64,000 bases of DNA, from positions 62,001 to 126,000 of the forward strand of contig NZ_JAUXXZ010000033.1 of NCBI RefSeq assembly GCF_030684675.1. Direction: 5' to 3'. The DNA comes from Daejeonella sp. (GTDB lineage: Bacteria > Bacteroidota > Bacteroidia > Sphingobacteriales > Sphingobacteriaceae). The position numbers and the translations under genes were made by a program. Below, one piece after another: positions 1-8,980 of the stretch (positions are counted from its first letter, which is position 1; every line of letters begins with the position of its first letter). The notes beneath the pieces are model-generated. The model ran no database searches, was not told the origin of the DNA, and saw only the letters and a program-made list of their open reading frames with translations.

Positions 1-181
1 CCTCCTCACTATTCCAGAAACTCAACGTGAAAAATACACATTCATTATTCAGATCCCTCATTAAATCAACCCGATTACATCCCTCAAACGCACGTATTAG
101 CTTTTGGGAAGCATAGAAAATCTCTTTAAAACCCTGTACGCTTTCAGGCTTAAAAGTCATTTTAACTACTCTGGTAATCAT
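1..181 (-). CDS. Antibiotic biosynthesis monooxygenase (ABM) domain protein, truncated by the window edge
   Basis: This is the first 60 codons of a minus-strand gene that runs off the left edge. The visible protein starts MITRVVKMTFKPE and contains FEGCNRVDLMRD and VFFTLSFWNSEE. This is the usual pattern of a one-domain ABM ferredoxin-like fold: an N-terminal strand, a helix, the FEGC turn, then a strand ending in FW. ABM proteins act as small oxygenases or as quinol or haem-degrading enzymes, and the substrate cannot be told here. The ATG overlaps the stop of the upstream DUF62 gene as ATGA, so the two genes are probably translationally coupled. The fold call is by recognition only. Confidence 0.7.
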   Translation of the reverse strand, partial: MITRVVKMTFKPESVQGFKEIFYASQKLIRAFEGCNRVDLMRDLNNECVFFTLSFWNSEE

Positions 182-957
182 GATTTGAATTCGATTCTGA
201 CAATATCATTCAGATTCAGCCCTAGCAAGCCGCTGGCATTTCCCTTGTTGATAGCTATTTCAAGATGGTTACTTATCCCAAAAAGACAAAGCTTTTCACC
301 TTCCGGAACTTCGTTATAGTGCCAGCTTAGTTGAGTGATTGACTCATTTCTTTTAAAATAAAGCGTAAAACCACGATTCTGTTGAACCCTGGTAAATACT
401 TCCTTAGTGATATTGGTAATAATATTTTGAAAAGAGTCGATATAAATCACACTTCCCCGAATGATATCCCTTTCGATTACGGGTTGGAGCGTCATCTTTT
501 CTTCTACACCTGATACCGGGATTCCAATATCCTGCAATTTGCCGCCTTTTGCCAGGTGACTTGCCGCTTTTGGAAAAATATCAGAAAGTGGAAAATGCAG
601 GTACTTTAGATCCTGCATAATATTTAGTTCCACAATTTCTGAAGGCTCCTCATCGAACAGTAATGAAAAAATACCATTGTCAGAACCTACAAAATAATGA
701 TCCCGATACTTTAAAGCAAGATATTTTGTCTTTTCGTTAAATACCGAATCTATACCAATCAGGTGTACTGTTCCCTTTGGAAAATAGTGAAATGAATTCT
801 TTAATATGAACGCAGCCTGAGGAATATTAAAGGCTGAAATGTCATGACTGATATCCACAATATTGGCTGTCGCAAACTGGCTAAGTATACTTCCTTTAAG
901 AGCAGCCTGATAAAAATCTTTATACCCTAAATCGGTAGTTAAAGTAATTATTGCCAT
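178..957 (-). CDS. SAM hydroxide adenosyltransferase (DUF62 family)
   Basis: The 259-residue protein has the length and motifs of the DUF62/SAM hydrolase family, which is related to the SAM-dependent chlorinase and fluorinase. Members cleave S-adenosylmethionine with water to adenosine and methionine. The N-terminus reads ITLTTDLGYKDFY, with the conserved Asp near residue 8, followed by DISHDI near residue 37 and VGSDNGIFS near residue 90; these match the SAM-binding domain. The C-terminal half is the small beta domain with an IDSFQNIITNI motif. It is divergent from phoH and followed by an ABM gene with a 4-nt overlap. Halogenase activity is unlikely for an ordinary genomic copy, but it was not tested here. 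Confidence 0.88.
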   Translation of the reverse strand: MAIITLTTDLGYKDFYQAALKGSILSQFATANIVDISHDISAFNIPQAAFILKNSFHYFPKGTVHLIGIDSVFNEKTKYLALKYRDHYFVGSDNGIFSLLFDEEPSEIVELNIMQDLKYLHFPLSDIFPKAASHLAKGGKLQDIGIPVSGVEEKMTLQPVIERDIIRGSVIYIDSFQNIITNITKEVFTRVQQNRGFTLYFKRNESITQLSWHYNEVPEGEKLCLFGISNHLEIAINKGNASGLLGLNLNDIVRIEFKS

Positions 958-1061
958 TTAAAATGTGAATATTTATTGTTATTCTTGCGATAGATAATAA
1001 CGGTACAAATATTGAATTTTAATCTCAAATAATCACTCTCTGTACTAAAAATAAGCACAAC

Positions 1062-2024
1062 TTGAACGAACTGAATCTGAGCATCGAAAATATTGACCCT
1101 GTTGTTATATGGGGAGCAAATAATGAATATTTTGAAATATTCAAAAAGCATTTCCCTAAAATAAAAATTGTAGCAAGAGGCAATGAGGTCAAAGTACTTG
1201 GTGACGACAGGGAGTTGAATCTTTTTTCACAAAAGTTCCAGGAGATAATTAATCATGTTGATAAATTCCAAACCCTTACTGTGAGCAATCTTGAACAGCT
1301 TTTAGGAACCAGTATTCAGGTCATTTCAGATTCAGAGAATGCAGCAGCAAAAAGCGGTGCTGGTGCTGAGGCTATTGTCTTTGGTCCGAATGGCATTGTG
1401 GTTAAAGCAAGAACTGCTAATCAGCGTAAGATGGTTGGTAGTATCAATAAAAATGACATCATTTTTGCAATCGGACCAGCTGGAACCGGGAAAACATATA
1501 CTGCAGTTGCATTAGCTGTTAGAGCACTTAAAAACAAGGAGATAAAGCGTATTATATTAACAAGACCTGCAGTTGAAGCAGGGGAGAACCTTGGTTTTCT
1601 TCCCGGAGACCTAAAGGAAAAAATTGATCCTTATCTGCGTCCGCTTTATGATGCACTTGACGATATGATTCCTGCCGATAAACTAAAAGTTTTTCTCGAA
1701 AACAGGACTATTGAGATCGCCCCTCTCGCATTTATGCGCGGTCGGACACTGGATAATTGCTTTGTGATTCTGGATGAAGCTCAAAATGCAACTGATCTTC
1801 AATTAAAAATGTTCTTGACCCGTATGGGCCCAACTGCCAAATTCATAGTCACAGGTGACGTAACTCAGATTGATTTACCCAGAAAACAGCAATCTGGTCT
1901 TAATACAGCATTGAGGATTCTTGGAGAGATCAAGGGTATAGAAATTATTTATCTTAACGGAGATGATGTGGTAAGGCATAAACTTGTTAAAAACATTCTG
2001 AGAGCCTACGGAGATATCCAATAA
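1062..2024 (+). CDS. phoH: PhoH family P-loop ATPase with N-terminal KH-like domain
   Basis: The 320-residue protein is the stand-alone PhoH (YbeZ) type. An N-terminal KH-like RNA-binding segment (about residues 1-90) precedes a P-loop ATPase related to superfamily 1 helicases. Walker A GPAGTGKT is at residues 138-145, and FVILDEAQN near residue 235 is Walker B. The family is linked to RNA metabolism and ribosome maturation, often next to the endoribonuclease YbeY, which is not seen here. The start is TTG; no in-frame ATG gives a complete KH segment. The gene is followed by purC after 66 nt. A second, PIN-fused PhoH lies at 37211-38554. Confidence 0.92.
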   Translation: MNELNLSIENIDPVVIWGANNEYFEIFKKHFPKIKIVARGNEVKVLGDDRELNLFSQKFQEIINHVDKFQTLTVSNLEQLLGTSIQVISDSENAAAKSGAGAEAIVFGPNGIVVKARTANQRKMVGSINKNDIIFAIGPAGTGKTYTAVALAVRALKNKEIKRIILTRPAVEAGENLGFLPGDLKEKIDPYLRPLYDALDDMIPADKLKVFLENRTIEIAPLAFMRGRTLDNCFVILDEAQNATDLQLKMFLTRMGPTAKFIVTGDVTQIDLPRKQQSGLNTALRILGEIKGIEIIYLNGDDVVRHKLVKNILRAYGDIQ

Positions 2025-2090
2025 TAATTTTCCTGGCTTAGTTCTATTTTCAGACCTTTACAATCAAATCAAATCAAATAAGCTACCTAA

Positions 2091-3038
2091 ATGAGTGCTA
2101 TCAAAGAAACACACTTTAATTTGCCTGGTCAAAGCAAATTTTATAAAGGAAAAGTCCGTGATGTTTATACAATCGAAGATAAGTTCCTGGTAATGGTTGT
2201 TACCGACAGGATTTCAGCATTCGATGTAGTACTTCCTGAACCTATTCCTTTTAAAGGCCAGGTTCTAAATCAAATTGCAGCTAAATTCCTGACTGCTACT
2301 CAGGATATTGTTCCCAACTGGGTGCTTGATGTACCCGATCCCAATGTAACAATTGGGAAAATATGTGATCCATTTAAAGTGGAAATGGTTATAAGAGGTT
2401 ATCTTGCCGGGCATGCATGGCGTGAATACCAATCAGGTAAGCGTTCTGTTTGCGGGGTTAGTCTTCCGGAAGGACTTAAAGAAAATGATAAATTACCTGC
2501 ACCAATTATTACGCCCACTACCAAAGCTTCAGTAGGACATGATGAAGATATTTCTAGAGAAGAAATTCTGAGTAGAAATATTGTATCTGAGGAGGACTAT
2601 ATTCAACTTGAAAAATATACCCGTGCATTGTTCCAGAGAGGAACCGAAATGGCTTCAGACCAGGGATTAATACTCGTTGATACAAAATACGAATTTGGTA
2701 AGTCGGGTGGTAAAATTCATCTCATCGATGAAATCCATACTCCAGATTCTTCACGTTATTTTTATAGGGAAGGTTACGAAGAACGTCAGAAAAACAATGA
2801 ACAGCAAAAGCAGTTATCAAAGGAGTTTGTGCGTAAATGGCTGATTGATAATGGTTTTCAAGGTAAAGAAGATCAATTAATCCCAAAAATGACACCTGAG
2901 TTTGTTAAATCTATCTCGGATAGATATATTGAACTATACGAACAAATTACCGGCGATAAATTCATTAAACACGATCATTCAAATGCGCTTAAAAGAGTTG
3001 AGAACAACATAATTGAAGCCATTAAGCGATTGAGTTAA
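2091..3038 (+). CDS. purC: Phosphoribosylaminoimidazole-succinocarboxamide synthase (SAICAR synthetase)
   Basis: SAICAR synthase joins CAIR and aspartate using ATP in purine biosynthesis. The 315-residue length fits the longer PurC form that carries a C-terminal extension. Clear signatures are [18 protein letters not shown] (ATP-binding start, residues about 19-36), [33 protein letters not shown] near residue 100, and [14 protein letters not shown] near residue 219, which holds the conserved acidic and substrate-binding residues. It is separated from other pur genes, as is common in Bacteroidota. The ATG start follows an AT-rich stretch with short CAAAT repeats. Confidence 0.96.
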   Translation: MSAIKETHFNLPGQSKFYKGKVRDVYTIEDKFLVMVVTDRISAFDVVLPEPIPFKGQVLNQIAAKFLTATQDIVPNWVLDVPDPNVTIGKICDPFKVEMVIRGYLAGHAWREYQSGKRSVCGVSLPEGLKENDKLPAPIITPTTKASVGHDEDISREEILSRNIVSEEDYIQLEKYTRALFQRGTEMASDQGLILVDTKYEFGKSGGKIHLIDEIHTPDSSRYFYREGYEERQKNNEQQKQLSKEFVRKWLIDNGFQGKEDQLIPKMTPEFVKSISDRYIELYEQITGDKFIKHDHSNALKRVENNIIEAIKRLS

Positions 3039-3080
3039 TTATTTATTGTAAATAGCTATTGTTTAATTAACTTTAAGATT

Positions 3081-3452
3081 ATGAAATTCACTGTCGATAA
3101 ACACGAAAAATACGTTTTAATCAAACTGAATGAGAATAAATTAAACAGTTTAATCTCACCTCAGCTTAAATCTGAGCTTATTCTAAGTAACACCGAAGGT
3201 CAGAGAAATATCATTCTGGATCTTTCAAATGTCAAATACTCAGATTCTTCCGGTTTGAGCAGTTTGCTGGTTGGACATAGAATTTGTAAAAACTCAGATG
3301 GTATTTTTATTCTGACAGGAATCAATGAAAATATTTCCAGATTAATTGCTATTTCTCAGCTTGAGAATATTCTGAATATCGTTGGATCTGTAGATGAAGG
3401 TATTGATCTTATTTTTATGGAGGAGATTGAAAAGGAATTAAAAAGGAACTGA
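3081..3452 (+). CDS. STAS-domain protein, anti-sigma factor antagonist type
   Basis: This is a 123-residue single STAS domain of the SpoIIAA/RsbV type. The diagnostic segment is LDLSNVKYSDSSGLSSLL at about residues 48-65, with the serine of the DSSG motif as the usual phosphorylation site. In known systems an unphosphorylated STAS protein sequesters a kinase that inhibits an alternative sigma factor. No partner kinase or sigma factor is nearby. It is 25 nt upstream of RNase Z and probably cotranscribed with it. The C-terminal tail is charged (EEIEKELKRN). Confidence 0.88.
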   Translation: MKFTVDKHEKYVLIKLNENKLNSLISPQLKSELILSNTEGQRNIILDLSNVKYSDSSGLSSLLVGHRICKNSDGIFILTGINENISRLIAISQLENILNIVGSVDEGIDLIFMEEIEKELKRN

Positions 3453-3477
3453 AAGAATACGATCAATAAAACTGCTC

Positions 3478-4389
3478 ATGAAATTTGAAGTCACTATTTT
3501 GGGCAGCAGTTCTTCCACACCGATATTCAATCGGAATCCATCAGCCCAATTATTAAATGTTAATGAGAAGTATATTCTCATTGATTGCGGAGAAGCCACA
3601 CAAAATCAATTACTAAACTTCGGTCTTAAGGCAAATAGAATAGACCAGATTTTTATCAGCCATTTACATGGTGACCATTACCTTGGCCTGGTGGGTCTTT
3701 TGTCGTCCCTGCATTTAAACGGGCGTACTAAGCCAATGGATATTTTTGGACCTGCTGAATTAAAGGAAATCATTGATCTGCAATTCAAACATTCTCAGAC
3801 AACACTCAGATATCCAATAAACTTCAAGCCAACCGCCGATAATAATAGATACAGAATATTTGAAAGTTATGATGTAGTAGTAGACAGCTTTCCATTAGAT
3901 CATCGGATACCATGTACCGGATTTTTATTTACTGAAAAGCAAAGGCTAAGAAAAATGATCAAATCAAAGATCGAGGATCTGTCGATACCCTCAGATATGA
4001 TAGCACTGATTAAAAAAGGCCAAAATTTTACTGACAAGAAGGGTAAAGTACATTCAGCAGAAGAATTAACTACTGAAGCTGATCAGCCTAAAACCTATGC
4101 TTATTGCTCTGATACAATTTGCAGCTGGAAATATTTGGAATATATTTCCAATGTAGATATGCTATATCACGAAGCAACTTTTATGAATGATATGCTAGAG
4201 AGGGCAGAGGAAACATTTCATACAACGGCACTTCAGGCCGGTAAAATTGCGTTAAAAGCAAATGTAAAAAAACTTCTTGTCGGTCATTTTTCAGCACGTT
4301 ATCGCGAACTGGAACCTATACTGGAAGAAGCTAAAAGCGTATTTCCTGAAACTTTACTCGCAGTTGAAGGACAAACCTTTCAAATTTAA
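3478..4389 (+). CDS. rnz: Ribonuclease Z (tRNA 3' processing endonuclease)
   Basis: RNase Z removes the 3' trailer from tRNA precursors. The 303-residue protein is the short bacterial form. The metallo-beta-lactamase metal site HLHGDH lies at residues 62-67. The exosite or flexible arm region around residues 150-190 is rich in Lys and Ile. Later metal ligands are seen in CSDTI near residue 210, HEATF near 231 and VGHFSARY near 268. It is in a two-gene set with the STAS gene upstream and converges with the MCE gene 8 nt away. Confidence 0.94.
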   Translation: MKFEVTILGSSSSTPIFNRNPSAQLLNVNEKYILIDCGEATQNQLLNFGLKANRIDQIFISHLHGDHYLGLVGLLSSLHLNGRTKPMDIFGPAELKEIIDLQFKHSQTTLRYPINFKPTADNNRYRIFESYDVVVDSFPLDHRIPCTGFLFTEKQRLRKMIKSKIEDLSIPSDMIALIKKGQNFTDKKGKVHSAEELTTEADQPKTYAYCSDTICSWKYLEYISNVDMLYHEATFMNDMLERAEETFHTTALQAGKIALKANVKKLLVGHFSARYRELEPILEEAKSVFPETLLAVEGQTFQI

Positions 4390-4396
4390 TTTCTAT

Positions 4397-5341
4397 TTAA
4401 TCTTTCTTTCCTCCGAAAACTGAAAAACTCACATAGCGTTTCGGGTTTGCTTTCAGGTCGATCATTAATTTATCCAGATTTGCAGCGGCATTGTTCAGAT
4501 TATTATACATCCGCTCATCATTGATTAACTGACCTAATGTACCGTTTCCTGAATTTACTTTATTTATAACTGTCTGAAGATCAGCAACTGCTTTATTTGC
4601 TTCAGTGATAGTTTGGGCGAAATTAGCCTTGGCAACATCATCTGAAATCCTTTCAAAATTAGTAACAATTTTAGTAATGCTTTCGTTGTTGCTCTTGAAG
4701 TTGGAAGAAATAGATTCAAGATTAGTCATAATGCCGGATATTTTCGAACTCTGATTGGTTACCAGACCATCTACCGTACGTGTGGTTTTCTCTAATGTTT
4801 CCAGTGTCCTGGCGATACTTGCAAAACTCCGGTCAAAATTCCTTTGAAATTCCGGATTTAGAGTATTGTTAACTGAAGTTAATACCGAATCCATTCTGGC
4901 AATGATCTGTTCAGCTTTTTTCTGTACTGGTTCAACCTGATCCATTAAATCCCTTTTGACATTGGCGTTTAGCGTATCTCCATCTGCGGCAAAATCACTA
5001 CCGCTCCCAAGTTCAAAAACAATTACTTTTCCTCCAAGAAGATCAGTACTCTCTAATTTCGCTATAGTATTTTTTGGGATTGCGTATTCCGGGTTGACTT
5101 TAAATTGAACTAGTATTCTCCCGTCAGGCTGCAGCGTCAAATTTGAAACCCGACCAATCTGGTATCCATTTACCAACACAGGCTTTGATACTGTCAAACC
5201 GTCAACACGGGTGTAAATGGCATAAAATTCATTCTCACGTGAAAATACATCATTGCCTTTCAGGAAGCTATAACCTACAATTAATACGGTTATGGCTACC
5301 GCTGCCAATACACCTACTTTGGTTTCGTTTGTAATTTTCAT
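4397..5341 (-). CDS. MlaD/MCE-domain lipid transport protein
   Basis: The 314-residue protein has a single N-terminal membrane anchor (about residues 9-27) followed by one MCE domain (about 38-115, with VDGLTVSKPVLVNGYQIG and KLESTDLLGGKVI). After that comes a long predicted helical region rich in polar residues and hydrophobic repeats. This is the layout of MlaD-type substrate-binding subunits of lipid ABC transporters, which sit in the inner membrane facing the periplasm. The ATPase and permease genes (mlaF and mlaE) are not in this window. It follows the amidase gene on the same strand with a 96-nt gap. Confidence 0.88.
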   Translation of the reverse strand: MKITNETKVGVLAAVAITVLIVGYSFLKGNDVFSRENEFYAIYTRVDGLTVSKPVLVNGYQIGRVSNLTLQPDGRILVQFKVNPEYAIPKNTIAKLESTDLLGGKVIVFELGSGSDFAADGDTLNANVKRDLMDQVEPVQKKAEQIIARMDSVLTSVNNTLNPEFQRNFDRSFASIARTLETLEKTTRTVDGLVTNQSSKISGIMTNLESISSNFKSNNESITKIVTNFERISDDVAKANFAQTITEANKAVADLQTVINKVNSGNGTLGQLINDERMYNNLNNAAANLDKLMIDLKANPKRYVSFSVFGGKKD

Positions 5342-5437
5342 TAATCTTTTATTGTTTTATCCGGCTCAAATCTTACCAGGATATGTAATAATATTCAGAT
5401 GACCATCATTTGAATGTACCTGATTTCAAAATATCGA

Positions 5438-6319
5438 TTATTCAAGCTCAGCTTGTTTTTTATACGTCTGAATTGCTTTCAATAAGTTTGCAACAATTTC
5501 ATTTTGTCCTAATTCAGAATTTATGTATTCTTCCTCCTCAGGATTTGAAACAAAACCAATTTCTGTTAGAACTGCCGGCATTCCAGCCTTGGCCAATACA
5601 GCCAGACTTTGCTCCTTAACCCCCCTGTCAATTCTACCACTCAGAATATACTCATCCTGCATAAAAGATGCCAATTTTATACTTTGCTCTCTGAAAGCAT
5701 TTTTCATCAAAGATAATAGAATTATACTTTCCGGATCTTTCGGGTCATAACCTTCATAATTGTCCTTATAATCTTTCTCGAGAAGAATGGATTCATTTTC
5801 ACGCATAACAACATCCTGCTCATCCAGACGGCCAAACCCTGAAACAAAAGTTTCTACACCCTTTGTAGATGTACTTTGCACTGTCTTATAAATAGGAATA
5901 CGGCGACCACGGCTGTCCTTACGGTATCCGCTGATCACTTTTTTTATTGGCATTGAGTTACAGTGAATAGAAATGAACAAATCTGCTTTGTTTCGATTTG
6001 CTATACCGATTCGTTCATAAAGAGGAACAAAAACATCGGTAGTACGCGTATATATTACTTTAACGTCTTTTATATTGTCTTCAATTGCTTTACCCAAACG
6101 AAGTGCTACCTGAAGGGCAACATCTTTTTCCCTGGAAAAAAGACCTTTAGTTGCACCGTCATGGCCACCATGCCCGGCATCAACAACAATAGTCTTTATC
6201 CGATATGGAGTATCACTTACAGAATTAGCAGAAGTAAATTGACCTGAGGAAATAAGGACTGCCAGTAAAACGTTAATGAATCTTATCAATGCTATATTTT
6301 TGATTAATTTTGAGCGCAT
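5438..6319 (-). CDS. N-acetylmuramoyl-L-alanine amidase (Amidase_3), secreted
   Basis: This zinc amidase cleaves the peptide from the glycan strand of peptidoglycan. The motifs are VVDAGHGGHDGATKG (first zinc His), ISIHCNSMP (later zinc His) and VLTEIGFVSNPEEE (catalytic Glu) near the C-terminus. A long insertion between the second and last motifs is common in Bacteroidota members. I chose the ATG at 6319 (293 aa, MRSKLIKNIALIRF, a signal peptide) over the one at 6355. A TATTTTTG -7 element at 6344-6337 lies between the two, so the 6355 start would lie upstream of the promoter. It is divergent from lptD. Confidence 0.92.
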   Translation of the reverse strand: MRSKLIKNIALIRFINVLLAVLISSGQFTSANSVSDTPYRIKTIVVDAGHGGHDGATKGLFSREKDVALQVALRLGKAIEDNIKDVKVIYTRTTDVFVPLYERIGIANRNKADLFISIHCNSMPIKKVISGYRKDSRGRRIPIYKTVQSTSTKGVETFVSGFGRLDEQDVVMRENESILLEKDYKDNYEGYDPKDPESIILLSLMKNAFREQSIKLASFMQDEYILSGRIDRGVKEQSLAVLAKAGMPAVLTEIGFVSNPEEEEYINSELGQNEIVANLLKAIQTYKKQAELE

Positions 6320-6336
6320 ATTATTATCTATCATTG

Positions 6337-6344
6337 CAAAAATA
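6337..6344 (-). promoter_or_regulatory. -7 promoter element (TATTTTTG) for the amidase gene
   Basis: TATTTTTG on the minus strand matches the Bacteroidota -7 consensus TAnnTTTG exactly and lies 17 nt before the chosen ATG. No convincing -33 TTG was found at the expected spacing, so the call rests on the -7 match and position. Confidence 0.5.
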
Positions 6345-6360
6345 GTATTCATCACCGAAT

Positions 6361-8979
6361 TTGAAATTTATTAGATCCATTTTTATATATTTTTTTGCAG
6401 CCATACTGTTTGCTGTATGCATTAATAGGTCGGTATACGCTCAGCAAACTGTTCTGCGACCTGATAACGCTTCACCCGATACAACATTGCGCGCTGTAGG
6501 CTTAAAAACAGATACTGTAACAAAAAAAATAAAGAATTCAGGTTCATTAACATCTAAAGTAACCTATAGTGCAGTAGATTCAACAAACTTCGATCTGATC
6601 AACAATATAGTCTTTTTGTATGGGAAAGCCCGCGTTAAGTATGAAGATTTCGAAATAGAAGCAGACTATATCCGCCTTGATCAGAAGAATAACAGCATTT
6701 TTGCCAAAGGAAGGACTAATCCCGTTAACAAAAGATATATCGGAAAACCATTGGTTATGCAGGGTGCTGAACCACCATTAAGCACTGATTCTCTGTTTTT
6801 TAATTATAAAACCAAAAAAGGTAAGTCTTACGGAGTTTTTACAGATGTTGAAGGTGGCTTTCTACAGGCACAGCAGTTTAAAAAGAATCAATATGACGAA
6901 GGTTTTTTCAGGAGAGGCATTTACAGTACCTGTAATTTACCACATCCGCATTTTGGAATTCACATAAGCAGAGGCATTGCAACTGATAAACAGATCATAA
7001 CCGGTCCGGCTTACCTTGTGATTGAGGATGTACCTTTGCCTCTTGGTGTCCCATTTGGCTTTTTTCCAAAGCCAAATAAAAGATCCGGTGGTTTACTCTT
7101 TCCAACTTTCGGAGAAGATACCCGGGGCTTTTTTATGCGTGATCTGGGCTATTATCTTGGCTTAAACGACTATTGGGACCTTTCTACAAGAGGCACTCTA
7201 TATTCAAAGGGGTCATATGAATTGGGAACTGCTGCTCGATATCGCAAAAATTACAAGTATGATGGAGGATTAAATTTCAGGTTTGCATCTACAAAAAATG
7301 GGGTTGAAGGTACTCCATCCTATAAAACACCGAATAAGGATTTTAATTTAACCTGGAGTCATTCTCAAAGCCCATTGGCAAATCCCGGTACTACCTTCAG
7401 TGCATCGGTAAATGCAGGAACAGGATCTTATTTCCAGAATACCGGTGCGGCGGGTACCTATAACCCTACAGAGATTGCAAGAAACACACTTTCATCAAGT
7501 ATAAGTTACGGTAAGGTATTCGCAAATGGTTTGTTTAACTTTTCTTCCAGTCTTTCACATTCACAGGATATACAACAGCAGACTGTATTTCTTGATTTGC
7601 CCCGTTTTAGTTTAAATATGACGACACTAAATCCTTTTGATTCAAAAGACAGGGCCGGAGAACAGAAATGGTATCAGAGGTTAAGCGTTGGGTACAGTAT
7701 GCAGGGAAGCAACTCAATCAATACCAAAGAATACGACCTGTTTAAAAAGGAATCATTAAAAGACTTCAGAAATGGGATACAACATGATATTCCGATTAGT
7801 TTATCCCTGAATATTCTGAAGTACTTTCAATTTAATTCCGGAATGCAGTACAGTGAGAAATGGTACTTACAAACCATAAGGAAAAGACTTGACCCGGTTG
7901 CCTCAGGTTTTGCACCGGCTACTGATACAATTCAAGGCTTCAGCAGAGTGTACGATTATAATTTAAATACCGGATTAGCTACTAAACTATATGGCAAATT
8001 CAATTTTAAAAAGGGAAATTTAATGGCATTGAGGCATGTTATGACTCCTTCAGTCAATTTTAACTACCGCCCCGATTTCGGTGCCGATCGTTATGGATAT
8101 TTTCGTAATCTTCAGGGAGATACTTCAAGAATAAAAACCAGATATTCAATTTATGATAATGCTGTTTTTGGTTCTCCTTCTGCAGGAAAGGTAGCCGGAA
8201 TCGGATTCAGTTTTGACAATAATATCGAGGCGAAGGTTAGGTCTACGGCAGACTCAACCAAGAATTCTGTCAATATTCCGATCCTGCAGAGCTTAACCTT
8301 TTCAGGTAATTATAATTTTGCTGCCGAAAACTTCAAATTATCGACCATTGGTTTTTCAGGAAGAACGGCCTTTTTCAAAGAAAAGATTGGGATTAATTTC
8401 TATGGAACACTAGATCCATATGCAATCGACAAGGATGGTTACAGAATCGATGCATTCGCACTAAAATCCGGAAAACTGGCAAGATTAACCAATTTTGGAT
8501 TATCAACTGATTTCAGTTTTAACTCGAATGCAGCCAAGAACAGGAATGAAAATTTAAATCAGATAGACAAATCAAAGCAAAATTTGTCTAATGAACAACA
8601 GGAAGAGTTGAATGCAATTAGCAGGGATCCCAATGCATTTGTTGATTTTAAAATACCCTGGAATGTCAGCGCAGCTTATAGCTTTAATTATTCAGTTAAT
8701 GGGCTCCAATCAAGCATATCGAATACACTTAATGTCTTCGGCGATTTTAATGTAACACCGAAATGGAAGGTTCAATATACCTCCGGTTACGATTTTCAGG
8801 CAAATAAACTTAGTTTAACCCAATTTTCTATTTATCGTGACCTTCATTGCTGGGATCTTTCATTCAGATGGTCACCAATTGGAACCTACAAATTCTATAG
8901 TGTCGATTTGAGAGTTAAAGCCTCGATCCTTCAGGATCTTAAACTCAGCAAACGCCGGGATGCCTACAACAACTTTTAA
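6361..8979 (+). CDS. lptD: LPS-assembly protein LptD (OstA) homologue, outer membrane
   Basis: The 872-residue protein begins with a signal peptide (MKFIRSIFIYFFAAILF, cleavage near VYAQQ). It is followed by an OstA/LptA-like beta-jellyroll segment (about 60-160, including YGKARVKYEDFEIEADY and IRLDQKNNSIFAKG) and a long beta-barrel domain rich in alternating aromatic residues. LptD inserts lipopolysaccharide into the outer leaflet. The TTG start is required because no other in-frame start gives the signal peptide. It is divergent from the amidase, and cinA starts 1 nt after its stop, so the two are likely one transcript. Confidence 0.88.
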   Translation: MKFIRSIFIYFFAAILFAVCINRSVYAQQTVLRPDNASPDTTLRAVGLKTDTVTKKIKNSGSLTSKVTYSAVDSTNFDLINNIVFLYGKARVKYEDFEIEADYIRLDQKNNSIFAKGRTNPVNKRYIGKPLVMQGAEPPLSTDSLFFNYKTKKGKSYGVFTDVEGGFLQAQQFKKNQYDEGFFRRGIYSTCNLPHPHFGIHISRGIATDKQIITGPAYLVIEDVPLPLGVPFGFFPKPNKRSGGLLFPTFGEDTRGFFMRDLGYYLGLNDYWDLSTRGTLYSKGSYELGTAARYRKNYKYDGGLNFRFASTKNGVEGTPSYKTPNKDFNLTWSHSQSPLANPGTTFSASVNAGTGSYFQNTGAAGTYNPTEIARNTLSSSISYGKVFANGLFNFSSSLSHSQDIQQQTVFLDLPRFSLNMTTLNPFDSKDRAGEQKWYQRLSVGYSMQGSNSINTKEYDLFKKESLKDFRNGIQHDIPISLSLNILKYFQFNSGMQYSEKWYLQTIRKRLDPVASGFAPATDTIQGFSRVYDYNLNTGLATKLYGKFNFKKGNLMALRHVMTPSVNFNYRPDFGADRYGYFRNLQGDTSRIKTRYSIYDNAVFGSPSAGKVAGIGFSFDNNIEAKVRSTADSTKNSVNIPILQSLTFSGNYNFAAENFKLSTIGFSGRTAFFKEKIGINFYGTLDPYAIDKDGYRIDAFALKSGKLARLTNFGLSTDFSFNSNAAKNRNENLNQIDKSKQNLSNEQQEELNAISRDPNAFVDFKIPWNVSAAYSFNYSVNGLQSSISNTLNVFGDFNVTPKWKVQYTSGYDFQANKLSLTQFSIYRDLHCWDLSFRWSPIGTYKFYSVDLRVKASILQDLKLSKRRDAYNNF

Positions 8980-8980
8980 T